The notes: generated by a model from the sequence alone, not told the origin. Shown: positions 52,335 to 61,705, counted from the stretch's first letter. The stretch: DNA of 64,000 nucleotides from Salinarimonas sp. (GCA_020832565.1 JAFIEI010000004.1:1-64000); one strand, 5' to 3'. Made by a program: numbers and translations.

Positions 52335-54209
52335 ATGGTCAAGACAGACAGGCAAACAGAACTGGAACAGCGGCTGGCGGATCTCGTGCACGAATCCGTA
52401 CGGGACCAGCCAGCGGACGCGTCGCGTCATCGCCGCTTCATCGCGTCACGCCTGATCATGGGCGTGATCGCGCTGGCCTTGCTTCCGGTCTATGTCGCCC
52501 TGCGCGGCGGCGCACCGCACCCGGCGGAATATGTCGTCTTCGCCTGCCTGATCGCACCGCTCTTCGCCGCCATCGCCCTCTCGCGCACCGGCTCCCTGCC
52601 GCTGGCGCATACGATTTCCGCCATCGCGTTCGCCGGCCTGATCGTGGCGATCGCCGGAACCACCGGCGGACTGGCCTCTGCTGCCACGATCTGGCTCGTG
52701 ACCGTGCCGCTGGAAGCCCTGCTTTCAGGCTCGCGCCGCTCGGCGACGGCGACCACGCTCGTGGCGATCGCCGCCGTCGTCGTGATCGCCCTGATGGATA
52801 ACGGTGCGACGCAGGCGGGCTGGCTGCCCCATATCGCCACGCCGATTTTCGCGCTCGTCGCCATTGCCCATGCCGGCGCCCTCGTCGCAGCCGTGTCGCG
52901 GCGCGAAGCCGATGATCGCCGCGAGATCGCCCGGCGCGACTCGCACGATCGCCACCTCTTGCAGATCATCGACGATCTCGTGACCTGGCATGACGGCAAC
53001 GGCCATGTCACCCGTGCAACCGCCGGGGCCATGAAGCTGCTCGGAGTGCCCTCGGGCGCGCTCGAAGAACGCGGCCTGCTCGGTCGTGTCCATATCCAGG
53101 ACCGCCCGGCCTATCTCAAAGCCCTCAGCGATGCCGCGACGGGGCGCCAGAATGTCTGCACGCAGATCCGGCTGCATTACGGGGATGCCTTCGCCGGCGA
53201 GAACGGGCGGGTGATCTGGGTCGAGATGCGCGCCTATCGCCTCGAAGGCGAGGATTCCCGGCCCGGCCCGGTCATCGCCGTGACCCGCGACATCAGCCGG
53301 CAGAAGCGTCATGAGGAAGAACTCGAGACGGCACGTCTGCTCGCCGAGAACGCCGATGCGCTCAAGGGCCGATTCCTCGCGACCGTGAGCCACGAGTTGC
53401 GCACCCCGCTCAACGCGATCATCGGCTTCTCGGAAATTCTCGCCTCGGACAGCATGAGCTATCTCGATGCCGACCAGCGGCGCGAATATGCGCGCATCAT
53501 CGGTGAGTCGGGGCATCATCTGCTCGATGTCGTCAATGCATTGCTCGACATCTCGAAGATCGAAAGCGGCAATTTCGATTTCAACCCGACACCATTCGAC
53601 ATGGCGGCTCTCGCGCGCAGCGGTGTCGAGTTGATGCGGCTCAAGGCGGAAAGCCGCAATGTGGCGCTCGAACTCGACATTCCGCACGACCTGCCGAATA
53701 TCACGGCGGACCAGCGTGCCTGCAGGCAGATCCTGATCAACCTGCTTTCTAATGCCGTGAAGTTCACCCCGGATGGCGGTCGCGTCTCCCTGGGCCTGCG
53801 CGCCGATACGCGGCGCATGCGGATCACGGTATCCGACACCGGAATCGGCGTGGATGCAAAGGATCTCGCCCAGCTCGGCAACCCCTTCTTCCAGGCCGGC
53901 AGCGCCCAGAACGGTTGCAATTACGACCGTGCACATGAGGGAACCGGCCTAGGCCTTTCCGTGGTGCGTGGCCTCGTCGGCCTGCATGACGGCAGCCTCG
54001 CCATCGAAAGCGGCGAGGGCGCGGGAACGCTCGTCAGCGTCGAAATCCCGCTCGATTGCGGCGATGAGGCGCGCGAAGAGGCCCGGGCGCCGATCCCGAT
54101 CCACACCGCCGCGCGTCAGCGCAGCGGACGCGACGCGACGGTTGCGGGCGACAAGGCGAACAAGAATACCGATCAGGACGGGGACACGGAGTACAAACGC
54201 AGTGCGTGA
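52335..54209 (+). CDS. PAS sensor histidine kinase (DivJ/PleC-type)
   Basis: The 624-residue protein has about six N-terminal membrane segments (residues 35-195), a PAS domain (ATAGAMKLLGVPSGALEERG), HisKA (FLATVSHELRTPLNAIIGFSEILAS) and HATPase (NLLSNAVKFTPDGGRV, VSDTGIGVDAKDL, GTGLGLSVVRGLVGLHDG). The H-box and layout resemble the cell-cycle kinases DivJ/PleC of alphaproteobacteria. The start at 52335 is an in-frame ATG with no strong ribosome site; the frame is open upstream to 52095. It is followed directly by a peptidoglycan-binding gene. Confidence 0.85.
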   Translation: MVKTDRQTELEQRLADLVHESVRDQPADASRHRRFIASRLIMGVIALALLPVYVALRGGAPHPAEYVVFACLIAPLFAAIALSRTGSLPLAHTISAIAFAGLIVAIAGTTGGLASAATIWLVTVPLEALLSGSRRSATATTLVAIAAVVVIALMDNGATQAGWLPHIATPIFALVAIAHAGALVAAVSRREADDRREIARRDSHDRHLLQIIDDLVTWHDGNGHVTRATAGAMKLLGVPSGALEERGLLGRVHIQDRPAYLKALSDAATGRQNVCTQIRLHYGDAFAGENGRVIWVEMRAYRLEGEDSRPGPVIAVTRDISRQKRHEEELETARLLAENADALKGRFLATVSHELRTPLNAIIGFSEILASDSMSYLDADQRREYARIIGESGHHLLDVVNALLDISKIESGNFDFNPTPFDMAALARSGVELMRLKAESRNVALELDIPHDLPNITADQRACRQILINLLSNAVKFTPDGGRVSLGLRADTRRMRITVSDTGIGVDAKDLAQLGNPFFQAGSAQNGCNYDRAHEGTGLGLSVVRGLVGLHDGSLAIESGEGAGTLVSVEIPLDCGDEAREEARAPIPIHTAARQRSGRDATVAGDKANKNTDQDGDTEYKRSA

Positions 54210-54213
54210 CGGG

Positions 54214-54990
54214 ATGGTGGTTCGATCAGGCGGTGGCGCGAGGCGGACGCGCGCCACGACGACAAAGCAGATGCGTGGTGGCAGCGATTGGTCGCGCCGC
54301 TTGCTGACGGCGGCCATGCGCCATCCAGGCGCAGTGCTTACCGGCGGGCTGTTCGCGGTTGCTCTCGCTGCGGTGAGCGTCAACGCGCTGACACTGCAGA
54401 CGGCGCCGCATCCCGCCCCGCTCTTCAGCGATCGCGGCGAACAGAGCCGGGCCGTGCAGAGCAGCCAGATGCCCGAGCGTGAGGCCGGCAGGTCTCAGGG
54501 CGCTTCACAAGGCATCCAGACAACGCAACCGCAGCAGCTTCACGATACCCGGCCCGCTCAAAGCGCCGCGCGCGAAGCCCCACCCTCCCTGCCTCCGGCG
54601 ATCGACCGATCAGCAGATGCGCCGCGCTCCATCGGCGACCTGCTTGCTGCACCGGTCCCGCCAACGCGCCCGGACGGCAGTGCGGCCACCGCCACGAATA
54701 ACGGTTCGCGGAGCACGCAAGGCTCGATCGCATCGCTGCTGGCCGACGATGACGGCCCGACGCGCACCGGCTCGACGGCTCCCGCATCACCGGATGACAG
54801 CGTTGCCAGCGCCCAGCGCGCCCTTGAGGAGATCGGCTACGGCCCCTTGACGGCAGACGGGCTCTACGGCCCCATGACCCGTGAGGCGATCGAACGATTC
54901 GAAAGCGATCACGGGCTCACCGTGACGGGCAAGCTGGTCCCGGCCACGGCTCAGGCCCTGGCGCGCGAATCGGGCATCGCCATCGACTGA
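54214..54990 (+). CDS. Membrane-anchored peptidoglycan-binding protein
   Basis: The 258-residue protein has a basic N-terminus, one membrane segment (AVLTGGLFAVALAAVSVNAL, about residues 40-60), a disordered Pro/Gln/Ser-rich stretch and a C-terminal PG_binding_1 domain (SAQRALEEIGYGPLTADGLYGPMTREAIERFESDHGLTVTGKL). The ATG at 54214 follows the kinase stop by 4 bases; a GTG at 54202 would overlap it. It is probably co-transcribed with the kinase, and may link envelope state to signalling. Confidence 0.88.
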   Translation: MVVRSGGGARRTRATTTKQMRGGSDWSRRLLTAAMRHPGAVLTGGLFAVALAAVSVNALTLQTAPHPAPLFSDRGEQSRAVQSSQMPEREAGRSQGASQGIQTTQPQQLHDTRPAQSAAREAPPSLPPAIDRSADAPRSIGDLLAAPVPPTRPDGSAATATNNGSRSTQGSIASLLADDDGPTRTGSTAPASPDDSVASAQRALEEIGYGPLTADGLYGPMTREAIERFESDHGLTVTGKLVPATAQALARESGIAID

Positions 54991-55032
54991 TCCGCGCCTG
55001 CTGCGCGGACGGGTTTCGCGAGAGGATGCCGT

Positions 55033-55371
55033 TTGCGCCTGCGCTCGGATTTCTTTGCTTCCGCCCTGATCAGGCGCTGCGGCGTCGAGGATGTCGTCGC
55101 AGTCCTGCGTCGGCGCGGCGCGGCGGAGGCCGGGACCATCTTCGTCAAGGTCGACCGGCTCGACGGCACCGCCGATCTCTACGGTCCGGCATCGCAAAGC
55201 CTCGTCGACGCGGATTCTTCTGGAGAGCGCCTGTTCACCCGGCTCATGGAGCAGGCCCCGGCCCCGGATGTCGAGGACAAGCTCCGGCGCGAGATCAAGT
55301 TCGACCCCGATCTCTGGCTCGTCGAGATCGAGGATCGCGCCGGCCGGGCCTTCATCGATATTGTCGCTTGA
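55033..55371 (+). CDS. DUF1491 family protein
   Basis: The 112-residue product from a TTG at 55033 starts with the typical DUF1491 N-terminus MRLRSDFFASALIRR and has GTIFVKVDRLDGTADLYGPA and FDPDLWLVEIEDR. The TTG is preceded by AGAGG at good spacing. Function is unknown. It converges on the kynureninase-like gene with a 9-base gap. Confidence 0.88.
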   Translation: MRLRSDFFASALIRRCGVEDVVAVLRRRGAAEAGTIFVKVDRLDGTADLYGPASQSLVDADSSGERLFTRLMEQAPAPDVEDKLRREIKFDPDLWLVEIEDRAGRAFIDIVA

Positions 55372-55380
55372 TCCCGCGCG

Positions 55381-56559
55381 TCAGTCGCGCAGCAACGCCG
55401 CCACCGCCTCGCCAGCCTTCACCGCATCCTCCTCGGCGTGATAGGGGCCGAAACCGACCCGTAGGCGATCCCCGCGCACATCGGTTACCACCTTGCCCGC
55501 CGCGAGCCGCGTATGCAGCGCCTGCGCATCGCTGCGGCGGAAGGTGAGGAAACTGCCACGCTGGCCCTGCGCCAGCGGGATCAGCAGATCGCTCTCGCGC
55601 AGGGCCGCATCGCGTGCTCCCAGCTCGGCGATGAAGGCGCGCTGCAGGGCATGCGCATGCGCATGGATCGCCGCTGCGTCGATACCCAGCCCGTCGAGCC
55701 AGCGCATCACCGCATTGAAGCGATACAGCGCCGTCGGATCGAAGGTCGCTCCCATGAAGCGATAGCCGTCCTGCGCATAGCCGACGGGGCCGTCCTGCCT
55801 GTCTTCCAGCGCCGCGAAGGCGGCGTACCAGCCCGTGGCGCGCGGGCGCAGACCATAGCCCGGCGGGCAATGCATGAAGGCCGCCCCCTCGCCGCTCATC
55901 ACGTATTTGTAGCCGCCGCTCATGTAGAAGACGCGCCCGGCCAGCGCGGAGAGATCGGTCGGCAGGGCGAGAAAGCCGTGATAGCCGTCGATCACCACGA
56001 AGGTTTCGCGAGAGGGCACGCAAGCGACGATCCGCGCCATCTCCTCACCCGAGAGCGCGAAGCCGGAATTGAACAGGACCTGGCTGAACAGCACGATATC
56101 GTGCCCGCCCGTCGCAGCGCGCTCGGCGAAACGCTGCGCGAAATCGGCAAACGGCTCCGCCGGCACCCGTTCGATCTCGGCGAGATCATCTTCCTCCAGC
56201 CGGCGCGCCAGACGCGTGAAGGAGTGGAATTCGCCGTCGGTCGCCAGGATCCGCAGCTTCTTCTGCGCCGGAAAGCACGAGAACAGCCGCAGCCAGAATT
56301 CGAACGTGTTCTGCCCGAACACCACGCTACCGGGGTCGGGCAGCGACAGCGTGCGCGCCACATGCATCTGCGCCTCGCGCCAGACCGGGCCCATGACGTG
56401 ACCCCATTTGCCGTCTGCCAGCCGCGCCGCATCGTCCCAGGCCTCGAGCTGGGCTTCGCGGGTCACGTCGGGCCAGTAATGATGCGAATGCGCCGCGAGG
56501 TGGATGCGCCCAGGCTCGGCGGCAAGGAAACGGGAGAAGTGGACGCGCAGGTCGAGCAT
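55381..56559 (-). CDS. Class V aminotransferase-fold PLP enzyme, kynureninase-like
   Basis: The 392-residue product begins MLDLRVHFSRFLAAEPGRIHLAAHSHHYWP, has GQNTFEFWLRLFSCF, FVVIDGYHGFLALPTDL (PLP Asp) and FYMSGGYKYVMSGEGAAFMHCPPGYG, where the Lys binds PLP. Kynureninases have a related SYKYLNGGPG motif, so it is of that fold. It is divergent from tryptophan 2,3-dioxygenase, which supports a role in kynurenine breakdown. The activity is not proven from sequence. Confidence 0.75.
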   Translation of the reverse strand: MLDLRVHFSRFLAAEPGRIHLAAHSHHYWPDVTREAQLEAWDDAARLADGKWGHVMGPVWREAQMHVARTLSLPDPGSVVFGQNTFEFWLRLFSCFPAQKKLRILATDGEFHSFTRLARRLEEDDLAEIERVPAEPFADFAQRFAERAATGGHDIVLFSQVLFNSGFALSGEEMARIVACVPSRETFVVIDGYHGFLALPTDLSALAGRVFYMSGGYKYVMSGEGAAFMHCPPGYGLRPRATGWYAAFAALEDRQDGPVGYAQDGYRFMGATFDPTALYRFNAVMRWLDGLGIDAAAIHAHAHALQRAFIAELGARDAALRESDLLIPLAQGQRGSFLTFRRSDAQALHTRLAAGKVVTDVRGDRLRVGFGPYHAEEDAVKAGEAVAALLRD

Positions 56560-56682
56560 CACGGACGGCCTCGTCGATTTTCGCCGCACGCACATTCCGC
56601 TCGCGGCTTCCGCGTGATATTTTAAGCTTTAAACATCTCGTGACAACAGGCGGGATCTCGAACCCGCGAAGGAGCATGGTGG

Positions 56683-57501
56683 ATGAGCAGCGACGGCGTG
56701 CATACCGATTTCTCCAAGGCCATGTCCTATGGCGACTATCTCGATCTCGACACGCTTCTGGGCGCGCAGAATCCGCTCTCGGACCAGCATGACGAGCCGC
56801 TCTTCATCGCCATCCACCAGGTGCAGGAACTGTGGATGAAGCTGTTCCTGCACGAGCTCGATTTCGCGATTACCCGCATCCGCGAAGACGATCTGCGCCC
56901 GGCCTTCAAGGCGCTGGCGCGCTGCGGGCGCATCCAGGAGCAGCTCGTGCGGGCCTGGGACGTGCTCGCAACCATGACGCCCGCCGATTATCTCGCCTTC
57001 CGCGACAAGCTCGGCCGGTCCTCGGGTTTCCAGTCGTTCCAGTATCGCATGATCGAATTCAAACTCGGCGCCAAGAAGGAGCTGATGCTGCGCCCGCACG
57101 CGCATAATCCCGAGCGCCACGATCCCCTGAAGGCCGCCTATGATGCGCCCTCGATCTATGACGAGGCCATGCGGCTCATGGCCCGGCGCGGGCTCGCCAT
57201 CCCCGAATCGGTGCTCAATCGCGACGTCCGAGAGCCGCATGTCTACAATGCCGAGACAGCCGCGATCTGGGAGCGGGTCTACCGCGAATCGGAGGCTTAT
57301 TTCGATCTCTACGAACTCGCCGAGGAACTCGTCGATCTCGAGGATCTGATGCGGCAATGGCGCTTCCGCCACGTGACGGTGGTCGAGCGCATCATCGGCA
57401 TGCGCATGGGCACCGGCGGCTCCGCGGGCGTCGGCTACCTGAAGAGCGTCCTCGACCACGCGTTCTTTCCGGAGCTCTGGGGGCTGAGGACGCGACTGTA
57501 G
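56683..57501 (+). CDS. kynA: Tryptophan 2,3-dioxygenase
   Basis: KynA opens the indole ring of tryptophan to N-formylkynurenine with a haem. The 272-residue protein has the family pattern: MSYGDYLDLDTLLGAQNPLSDQHDEPLFIAIHQVQELWMKLFLHEL, RSSGFQSFQYRMIEFKLGAK, and HVTVVERIIGMRMGTGGSAGVGYLKSVLDHAFFPELW with the haem-ligand His. A clear ribosome site precedes the ATG. It heads a plus-strand pair with the phenylalanine hydroxylase gene. Confidence 0.96.
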   Translation: MSSDGVHTDFSKAMSYGDYLDLDTLLGAQNPLSDQHDEPLFIAIHQVQELWMKLFLHELDFAITRIREDDLRPAFKALARCGRIQEQLVRAWDVLATMTPADYLAFRDKLGRSSGFQSFQYRMIEFKLGAKKELMLRPHAHNPERHDPLKAAYDAPSIYDEAMRLMARRGLAIPESVLNRDVREPHVYNAETAAIWERVYRESEAYFDLYELAEELVDLEDLMRQWRFRHVTVVERIIGMRMGTGGSAGVGYLKSVLDHAFFPELWGLRTRL

Positions 57502-57621
57502 CCCCAGATGCGGGTCATTTAATGACCGAATGATCCCGCATAGCATCAAGAATCGTCCGATAATGACATGCATTTCGGTTTATTCTCTCGATCAAAGCGA
57601 AAAGATCAGAGGAGAACGCCC

Positions 57622-58488
57622 ATGTCATCCGCAACACTCAGCGAAAACGACAAGGACCATCCGCGCAATTACCTGCGCGATCAGGGGTTCGACGCTTACA
57701 CCCCGGAAGACCACGCCACCTGGGCAACGCTGGCGCGGCGCCAGCGGGAGGTGCTGCGCGGGCGCGTCTGCGACAGTTTCCTCGAGGGGCTCGATGCCCT
57801 CGGGATCTCGGATGAAGGCATCCCCGATTTCCGGGTGATGAATGCGCGCCTGCGCGAGACGACGGGCTGGGAGGTGGTCGCGGTGCCGGGGCTCGTGCCC
57901 GACATCACCTTCTTCACCCTGCTCGCCGAGCGGAAATTTCCCGCCGGCTACTGGATCCGCAAGCCGGAGCAGATCGATTATATCGAGGAGCCCGATATCT
58001 TCCACGATGTCTTCGGTCACGTCCCGCTGATCATGCAGCAGGTCTATGCCGATTACCTGGAAGCCTATGGTAAGGCCGGCCTCGAGGCTGCGCGCCACGG
58101 CACACTGCACCGGCTGGCGCGGCTCTATTGGTATACGGTGGAATTCGGCCTCGCACGCACGCCGGAAGGCCTGCGCATCGTCGGCGCGGGCATCGCCTCG
58201 TCGCCTTCGGAAACCGTCTTCTCGCTGGAGAGCGCATCACCAAACCGGATCGGCTTCGATCTCGGTCGCGTCATGCGCACGCGCTACCGGATCGACGATT
58301 TCCAGGAGAGCTATTTCGTGCTCGACAACCCGGAGGCCTGGCCCGCTCTCGATCTCGATCGGTTGCTGCCGCTTTGGCGGGAACTCGATCGCCGGGAAGA
58401 CCTCGCCCCCGGCGACGTACTCGATGGCGAGACCGTCCTGCATCGTGGAGACGGCAGCTATCACGCGGCCAAGCGCGATGCGGCCTGA
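57622..58488 (+). CDS. phhA: Phenylalanine 4-monooxygenase
   Basis: PhhA turns phenylalanine into tyrosine with tetrahydrobiopterin. The 288-residue protein has the iron ligands in EPDIFHDVFGHVPLIM (two His) and WYTVEFGLA (Glu), plus SSPSETVFSLES. AGAGGAGAA stands upstream of the ATG at 57622, chosen over an in-frame ATG at 57568. It follows kynA by 120 bases. Both serve aromatic amino acid catabolism. Confidence 0.95.
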   Translation: MSSATLSENDKDHPRNYLRDQGFDAYTPEDHATWATLARRQREVLRGRVCDSFLEGLDALGISDEGIPDFRVMNARLRETTGWEVVAVPGLVPDITFFTLLAERKFPAGYWIRKPEQIDYIEEPDIFHDVFGHVPLIMQQVYADYLEAYGKAGLEAARHGTLHRLARLYWYTVEFGLARTPEGLRIVGAGIASSPSETVFSLESASPNRIGFDLGRVMRTRYRIDDFQESYFVLDNPEAWPALDLDRLLPLWRELDRREDLAPGDVLDGETVLHRGDGSYHAAKRDAA

Positions 58489-58500
58489 ACGGGTGCCTTG

Positions 58501-59529
58501 TCAGTGCTGACCCTGCCCGATCGCCGGCGCCTCGGCAGATAATGCTGTCGAGGCGAGGCTCTCGGCTTCGAGCGCCTCACGCGCCTTGGCGAGGCGGATC
58601 TCGGCGATGTCGAGGCGCGCCTGAACGGCGAAGATGCGCGCCTGGGCATCGCGCTGGGCGTCGTTTATGCGTGCCTGCATCTCCGCATCCTTGCGCGCGA
58701 GAGCATCTTCCTTCGATGCCAGCGCGTCTTCCAGGCTGCTCAGGAGCTGGCGTGTTTCCTCGCGATGACGGGCGAGGGCCTCCTGCGCCGCATCGGCCTC
58801 TGCTTCGGCTGCGGCGATCCGCTCCTTCATGATTGCGAAGGCACGGGCCGCGCGTTCTTCGATATCGTCGCGCGTGGCTTGCGCTGCCTCGGCCCGCTGC
58901 TCGGCCTTCTCGGCGCGGCGTTCGGCTTCGTCGAGGCGCTTTTGCATATCGGCCAGACGCGATTGCGCCTCATTGGCATAGCGTCGCGCTTCTCCGACAA
59001 GGGAGTGGGTTTCTGCCAGCCGGCCCTCGGCATCACTCGCGCGGCGTTCGGCATCGGCCAGCGCCTCGGCATGACGGCTGACGGCCTCCTCGGTTGCGAC
59101 CAGCCGTTCCTCGTTGCGGCGCAAGCGGCGCGCGATGGCTTCGGCGCCCTCCATCGGATTGCGCGTCTGCGCTGGTTGCTGCGACGGCTGTGTCGGCACT
59201 GCCGGCTTGCGATCCCCGGCACGCTCGTGATCTTTGTTTCGCGCATCGCGGGCTGCCGCTTCGGCGAGGCGCTCGGCCAGCCATGCGGCCGGCGCATTGC
59301 GCCAGCGCTCGAATTCGGCATCACGCGGGGCGCGGCCATCGGTGCGCTCCGATACCGGCGCCGGGGCGGTCTGGGCCGATTGCCGACGCGGATCCGGTCG
59401 CTCCGCCCGCGGAGCCGGCGCGGGAGCGGCTGCATGGCGTGCATGAGCTTCCCGCTTGGGAGACGCCGCAGCGGGCCTGCCGGCAGTGCCGGTCCCGGGC
59501 TGGCGGGCAGCAATTCCCACTGTCGACAT
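58501..59529 (-). CDS. Coiled-coil protein, unknown function
   Basis: The 342-residue protein has a Pro/Ala/Arg-rich disordered N-terminus (1-125), and a long uninterrupted coiled coil (about 126-325) of Ala, Glu and Arg heptads (RASDAEGRLAETHSLVGEAR and similar). No signal peptide or membrane segment. It resembles no specific family I know; the coiled coil could serve a scaffolding role. It converges on phhA with a gap of 12 bases. Confidence 0.75.
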   Translation of the reverse strand: MSTVGIAARQPGTGTAGRPAAASPKREAHARHAAAPAPAPRAERPDPRRQSAQTAPAPVSERTDGRAPRDAEFERWRNAPAAWLAERLAEAAARDARNKDHERAGDRKPAVPTQPSQQPAQTRNPMEGAEAIARRLRRNEERLVATEEAVSRHAEALADAERRASDAEGRLAETHSLVGEARRYANEAQSRLADMQKRLDEAERRAEKAEQRAEAAQATRDDIEERAARAFAIMKERIAAAEAEADAAQEALARHREETRQLLSSLEDALASKEDALARKDAEMQARINDAQRDAQARIFAVQARLDIAEIRLAKAREALEAESLASTALSAEAPAIGQGQH

Positions 59530-59856
59530 GGCGAAATCCTCACTGGATCAATCTGCTCGACGCACCGCCGGCGCGCGACGCAACGTAATCGTGAATCATT
59601 TGTGAATTATCAGCGTTAAAAATCGATTAATGGCATTTAATTTAAAGTTGTACATTTAGACAAACGCCAGCAATGAAAGCAATCAAAAGTTATTTTGCCT
59701 GTCTGACCGCTGTCTTTTGCTTGTATCGCCTTACCCACGCTGCTGAACGCGCCAAAGACCTTCTGCCAGTCGCCGACGCGCATTTCTGTGCAGGAATCGG
59801 CATTTCGAGGTTGCCCGGGTTGTACTTTTGCTCAAAAAACCGTCTAGGCTGGGCTC
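59530..59856. other. Divergent promoter region, coiled-coil gene / cardiolipin synthase
   Basis: The 327 bases are AT-rich at 59580-59700, probably promoters for both neighbours. The 61-nt-scale open frames here are not supported by codon use or ribosome sites. Confidence 0.45.
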
Positions 59857-61299
59857 ATGGAATGGCTTTTCGACCTGTATTGGCCGCATCTGACATTCGC
59901 GGCGGGTGTCGTCATCGGGCTCGCGGCGGCGTTGCATGCCGCGATGACCAAGGACGATGTGCGTGCCGCCGTCGGCTGGGTCGCGGTCATCCTGTTCTCG
60001 CCTTTCCTCGGCGCCTTCCTCTATCTCGTGGCCGGCATCAACCGGATCCGCCGCGAAAGCGCGCAGAGGCGCCGCCGCCGCCGCAACCGGCCACGCGACG
60101 CGCACGAGGAAGCTGCCCTGTCGGGTTCGATCACCGTGCCCGCGCTCGGTCGGCTGGGCGACAGCATCTCGCCGTTCCGCCTGAAACCCGGCAACTGCAT
60201 CACGCCGCTTTCCGGCGGTGACGAGGCCTATCCGGCAATGCTGGAAGCGATCCGCGGCGCGCGGCGTTCGGTCGCGCTGGCCAGCTATATCTTCGACCAC
60301 GATGCTGCCGGGCTCGCCTTCGTCGAGGCACTGTCGGAAGCCCAGGCGCGTGGGGTCGAGGTCAAGGTGCTGATCGACGGGGTCGGCTCGCGCTATTCGC
60401 GCCCGCCGATCACGCATACCCTGGGCGAGAAGGGCGTCGAAACGGCGTTGTTCATGAGCAGCCTGTCGGGCCTGCGGCTCGCTTACGCCAATCTGCGCAG
60501 CCACCGCAAGATCATGATCGTCGACGGCGAGACCGCTTTCACCGGCGGCATGAATATCCGCGCGCATTTTCTCACAGAAGCCGCGGGCGACGACGTGGCG
60601 CATGACACGCATTTCAAGGTGACGGGGCCGCTGGTCGGCGAGCTGATGACGATCTTTGCCGAGGATTGGGAATTCACCACCAACGAGAACCTGAAAGGAG
60701 CGGACTGGTTCGTTCATGATCGCGCGCCACAGCCCGCCGATGCGCCCCATGCGGCCCCGGCGCGCGCTGTCCCATCCGGTCCGGACGAGACGCTGGAATC
60801 CACCCATGCCATGCTGATCGGTGCGCTCGGCGAAGCGCGCGAGCGGGTGATGCTCGCCACCCCTTATTTCCTGCCCGACCAGCAACTCGTCGCGGCATTC
60901 GGCGTGGCCGCGCGGCGCGGGGTGTCGGTCGATATCGTGATCCCGCTGGCCAACAATCTCAAGCTCGTCGATTACGCCATGACAGCCCAGCTCGAACAGG
61001 TGCTGCGCCACGGCTGCCGCGTCTGGCGGGCGCGCGGGCCTTTCGATCACTCCAAGCTCTTCACCATCGACGGCGTGTGGAGCTATGTCGGCTCTTCCAA
61101 TATCGACCCGCGCAGCCTGCGGCTGAATTTCGAACTCGATGTCGAGGTGCATGATCCCGGCCTCGCCGGCTGGATCGAAGAGCGGCTGCGGGGACGCATC
61201 GACGATGCCGTTCCCGAAACCCTCGACAGCCTCGCCGCGCGCCCGGCCTGGAAGCGCGTGCGCAATCGGCTGGTCTGGCTGGCGTCACCGTATTTGTAA
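59857..61299 (+). CDS. cls: Cardiolipin synthase (phospholipase D family)
   Basis: The enzyme joins two phosphatidylglycerols to make cardiolipin at the inner membrane. The 480-residue protein has two N-terminal membrane segments (about 5-65), then two HKD motifs: LRSHRKIMIVDGETAFTGGMNI near residue 216 and FDHSKLFTIDGVWSYVGSSNID near residue 398. It ends with a hydrophobic C-terminus, and is full length for a ClsA-type enzyme. Confidence 0.93.
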   Translation: MEWLFDLYWPHLTFAAGVVIGLAAALHAAMTKDDVRAAVGWVAVILFSPFLGAFLYLVAGINRIRRESAQRRRRRRNRPRDAHEEAALSGSITVPALGRLGDSISPFRLKPGNCITPLSGGDEAYPAMLEAIRGARRSVALASYIFDHDAAGLAFVEALSEAQARGVEVKVLIDGVGSRYSRPPITHTLGEKGVETALFMSSLSGLRLAYANLRSHRKIMIVDGETAFTGGMNIRAHFLTEAAGDDVAHDTHFKVTGPLVGELMTIFAEDWEFTTNENLKGADWFVHDRAPQPADAPHAAPARAVPSGPDETLESTHAMLIGALGEARERVMLATPYFLPDQQLVAAFGVAARRGVSVDIVIPLANNLKLVDYAMTAQLEQVLRHGCRVWRARGPFDHSKLFTIDGVWSYVGSSNIDPRSLRLNFELDVEVHDPGLAGWIEERLRGRIDDAVPETLDSLAARPAWKRVRNRLVWLASPYL

Positions 61300-61305
61300 A
61301 AACCT

Positions 61306-61330
61306 GCAACGAACGGCCAAGCTCGGCGTT
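61306..61330 (+). promoter_or_regulatory. Possible EcfG-type promoter of the GlsB-like gene
   Basis: GCAAC (61306-61310), 16 bases, CGTT (61327-61330), one mismatch from the EcfG pattern seen upstream of phyR. It lies 36 bases before a small stress-type membrane protein gene. Confidence 0.4.
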
Positions 61331-61366
61331 GTAACCGCGGATGAATTTGCAAGAAGGAGCCCGAAT

Positions 61367-61621
61367 ATGGGTATCGAAAGCCTCGTCGTCTTCCTCATCG
61401 TCGGCGCGCTCGCCGGCTGGATCGCGGGATCACTGGTTCGCGGTTCCGGTTTCGGTATCCTCGGCAACATGGTGCTCGGCATCCTCGGCGCCTTCGCCGC
61501 CGGGCTGATCCTGCCCCAGCTCGGCTTCACCATCGGCGGCGGCTTTTTCGCTGCGCTGATCCACGCCACACTCGGCGCCATCATCCTCCTCGTCATCGTG
61601 CGGCTCGTGAAGCGAATGTGA
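61367..61621 (+). CDS. GlsB/YeaQ/YmgE family membrane protein
   Basis: The 84-residue protein has three membrane segments with the family pattern SLVVFLIVGALAGWIAGSLVRG, GILGNMVLGILGAFAAGLILP and GAIILLVIVRLVKR. It is a stress-related small membrane protein (transglycosylase-associated). AAGGAG is at good spacing before the ATG at 61367. The possible EcfG-type promoter supports stress control. Confidence 0.92.
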   Translation: MGIESLVVFLIVGALAGWIAGSLVRGSGFGILGNMVLGILGAFAAGLILPQLGFTIGGGFFAALIHATLGAIILLVIVRLVKRM

Positions 61622-61705
61622 GAAACGGTTTCCTCGTCATGTAGCGCTTGGTCTCGCGTTTCTCGCGGGCCGCGAGGGAAGTCATGCTGATCATGCCGGC
61701 ATTCC

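Noticed and set aside
59673-60221. Plus-strand frame overlapping the start of the cardiolipin synthase gene
   Set aside because: It runs out of frame through the membrane segments of Cls and shows no independent features.
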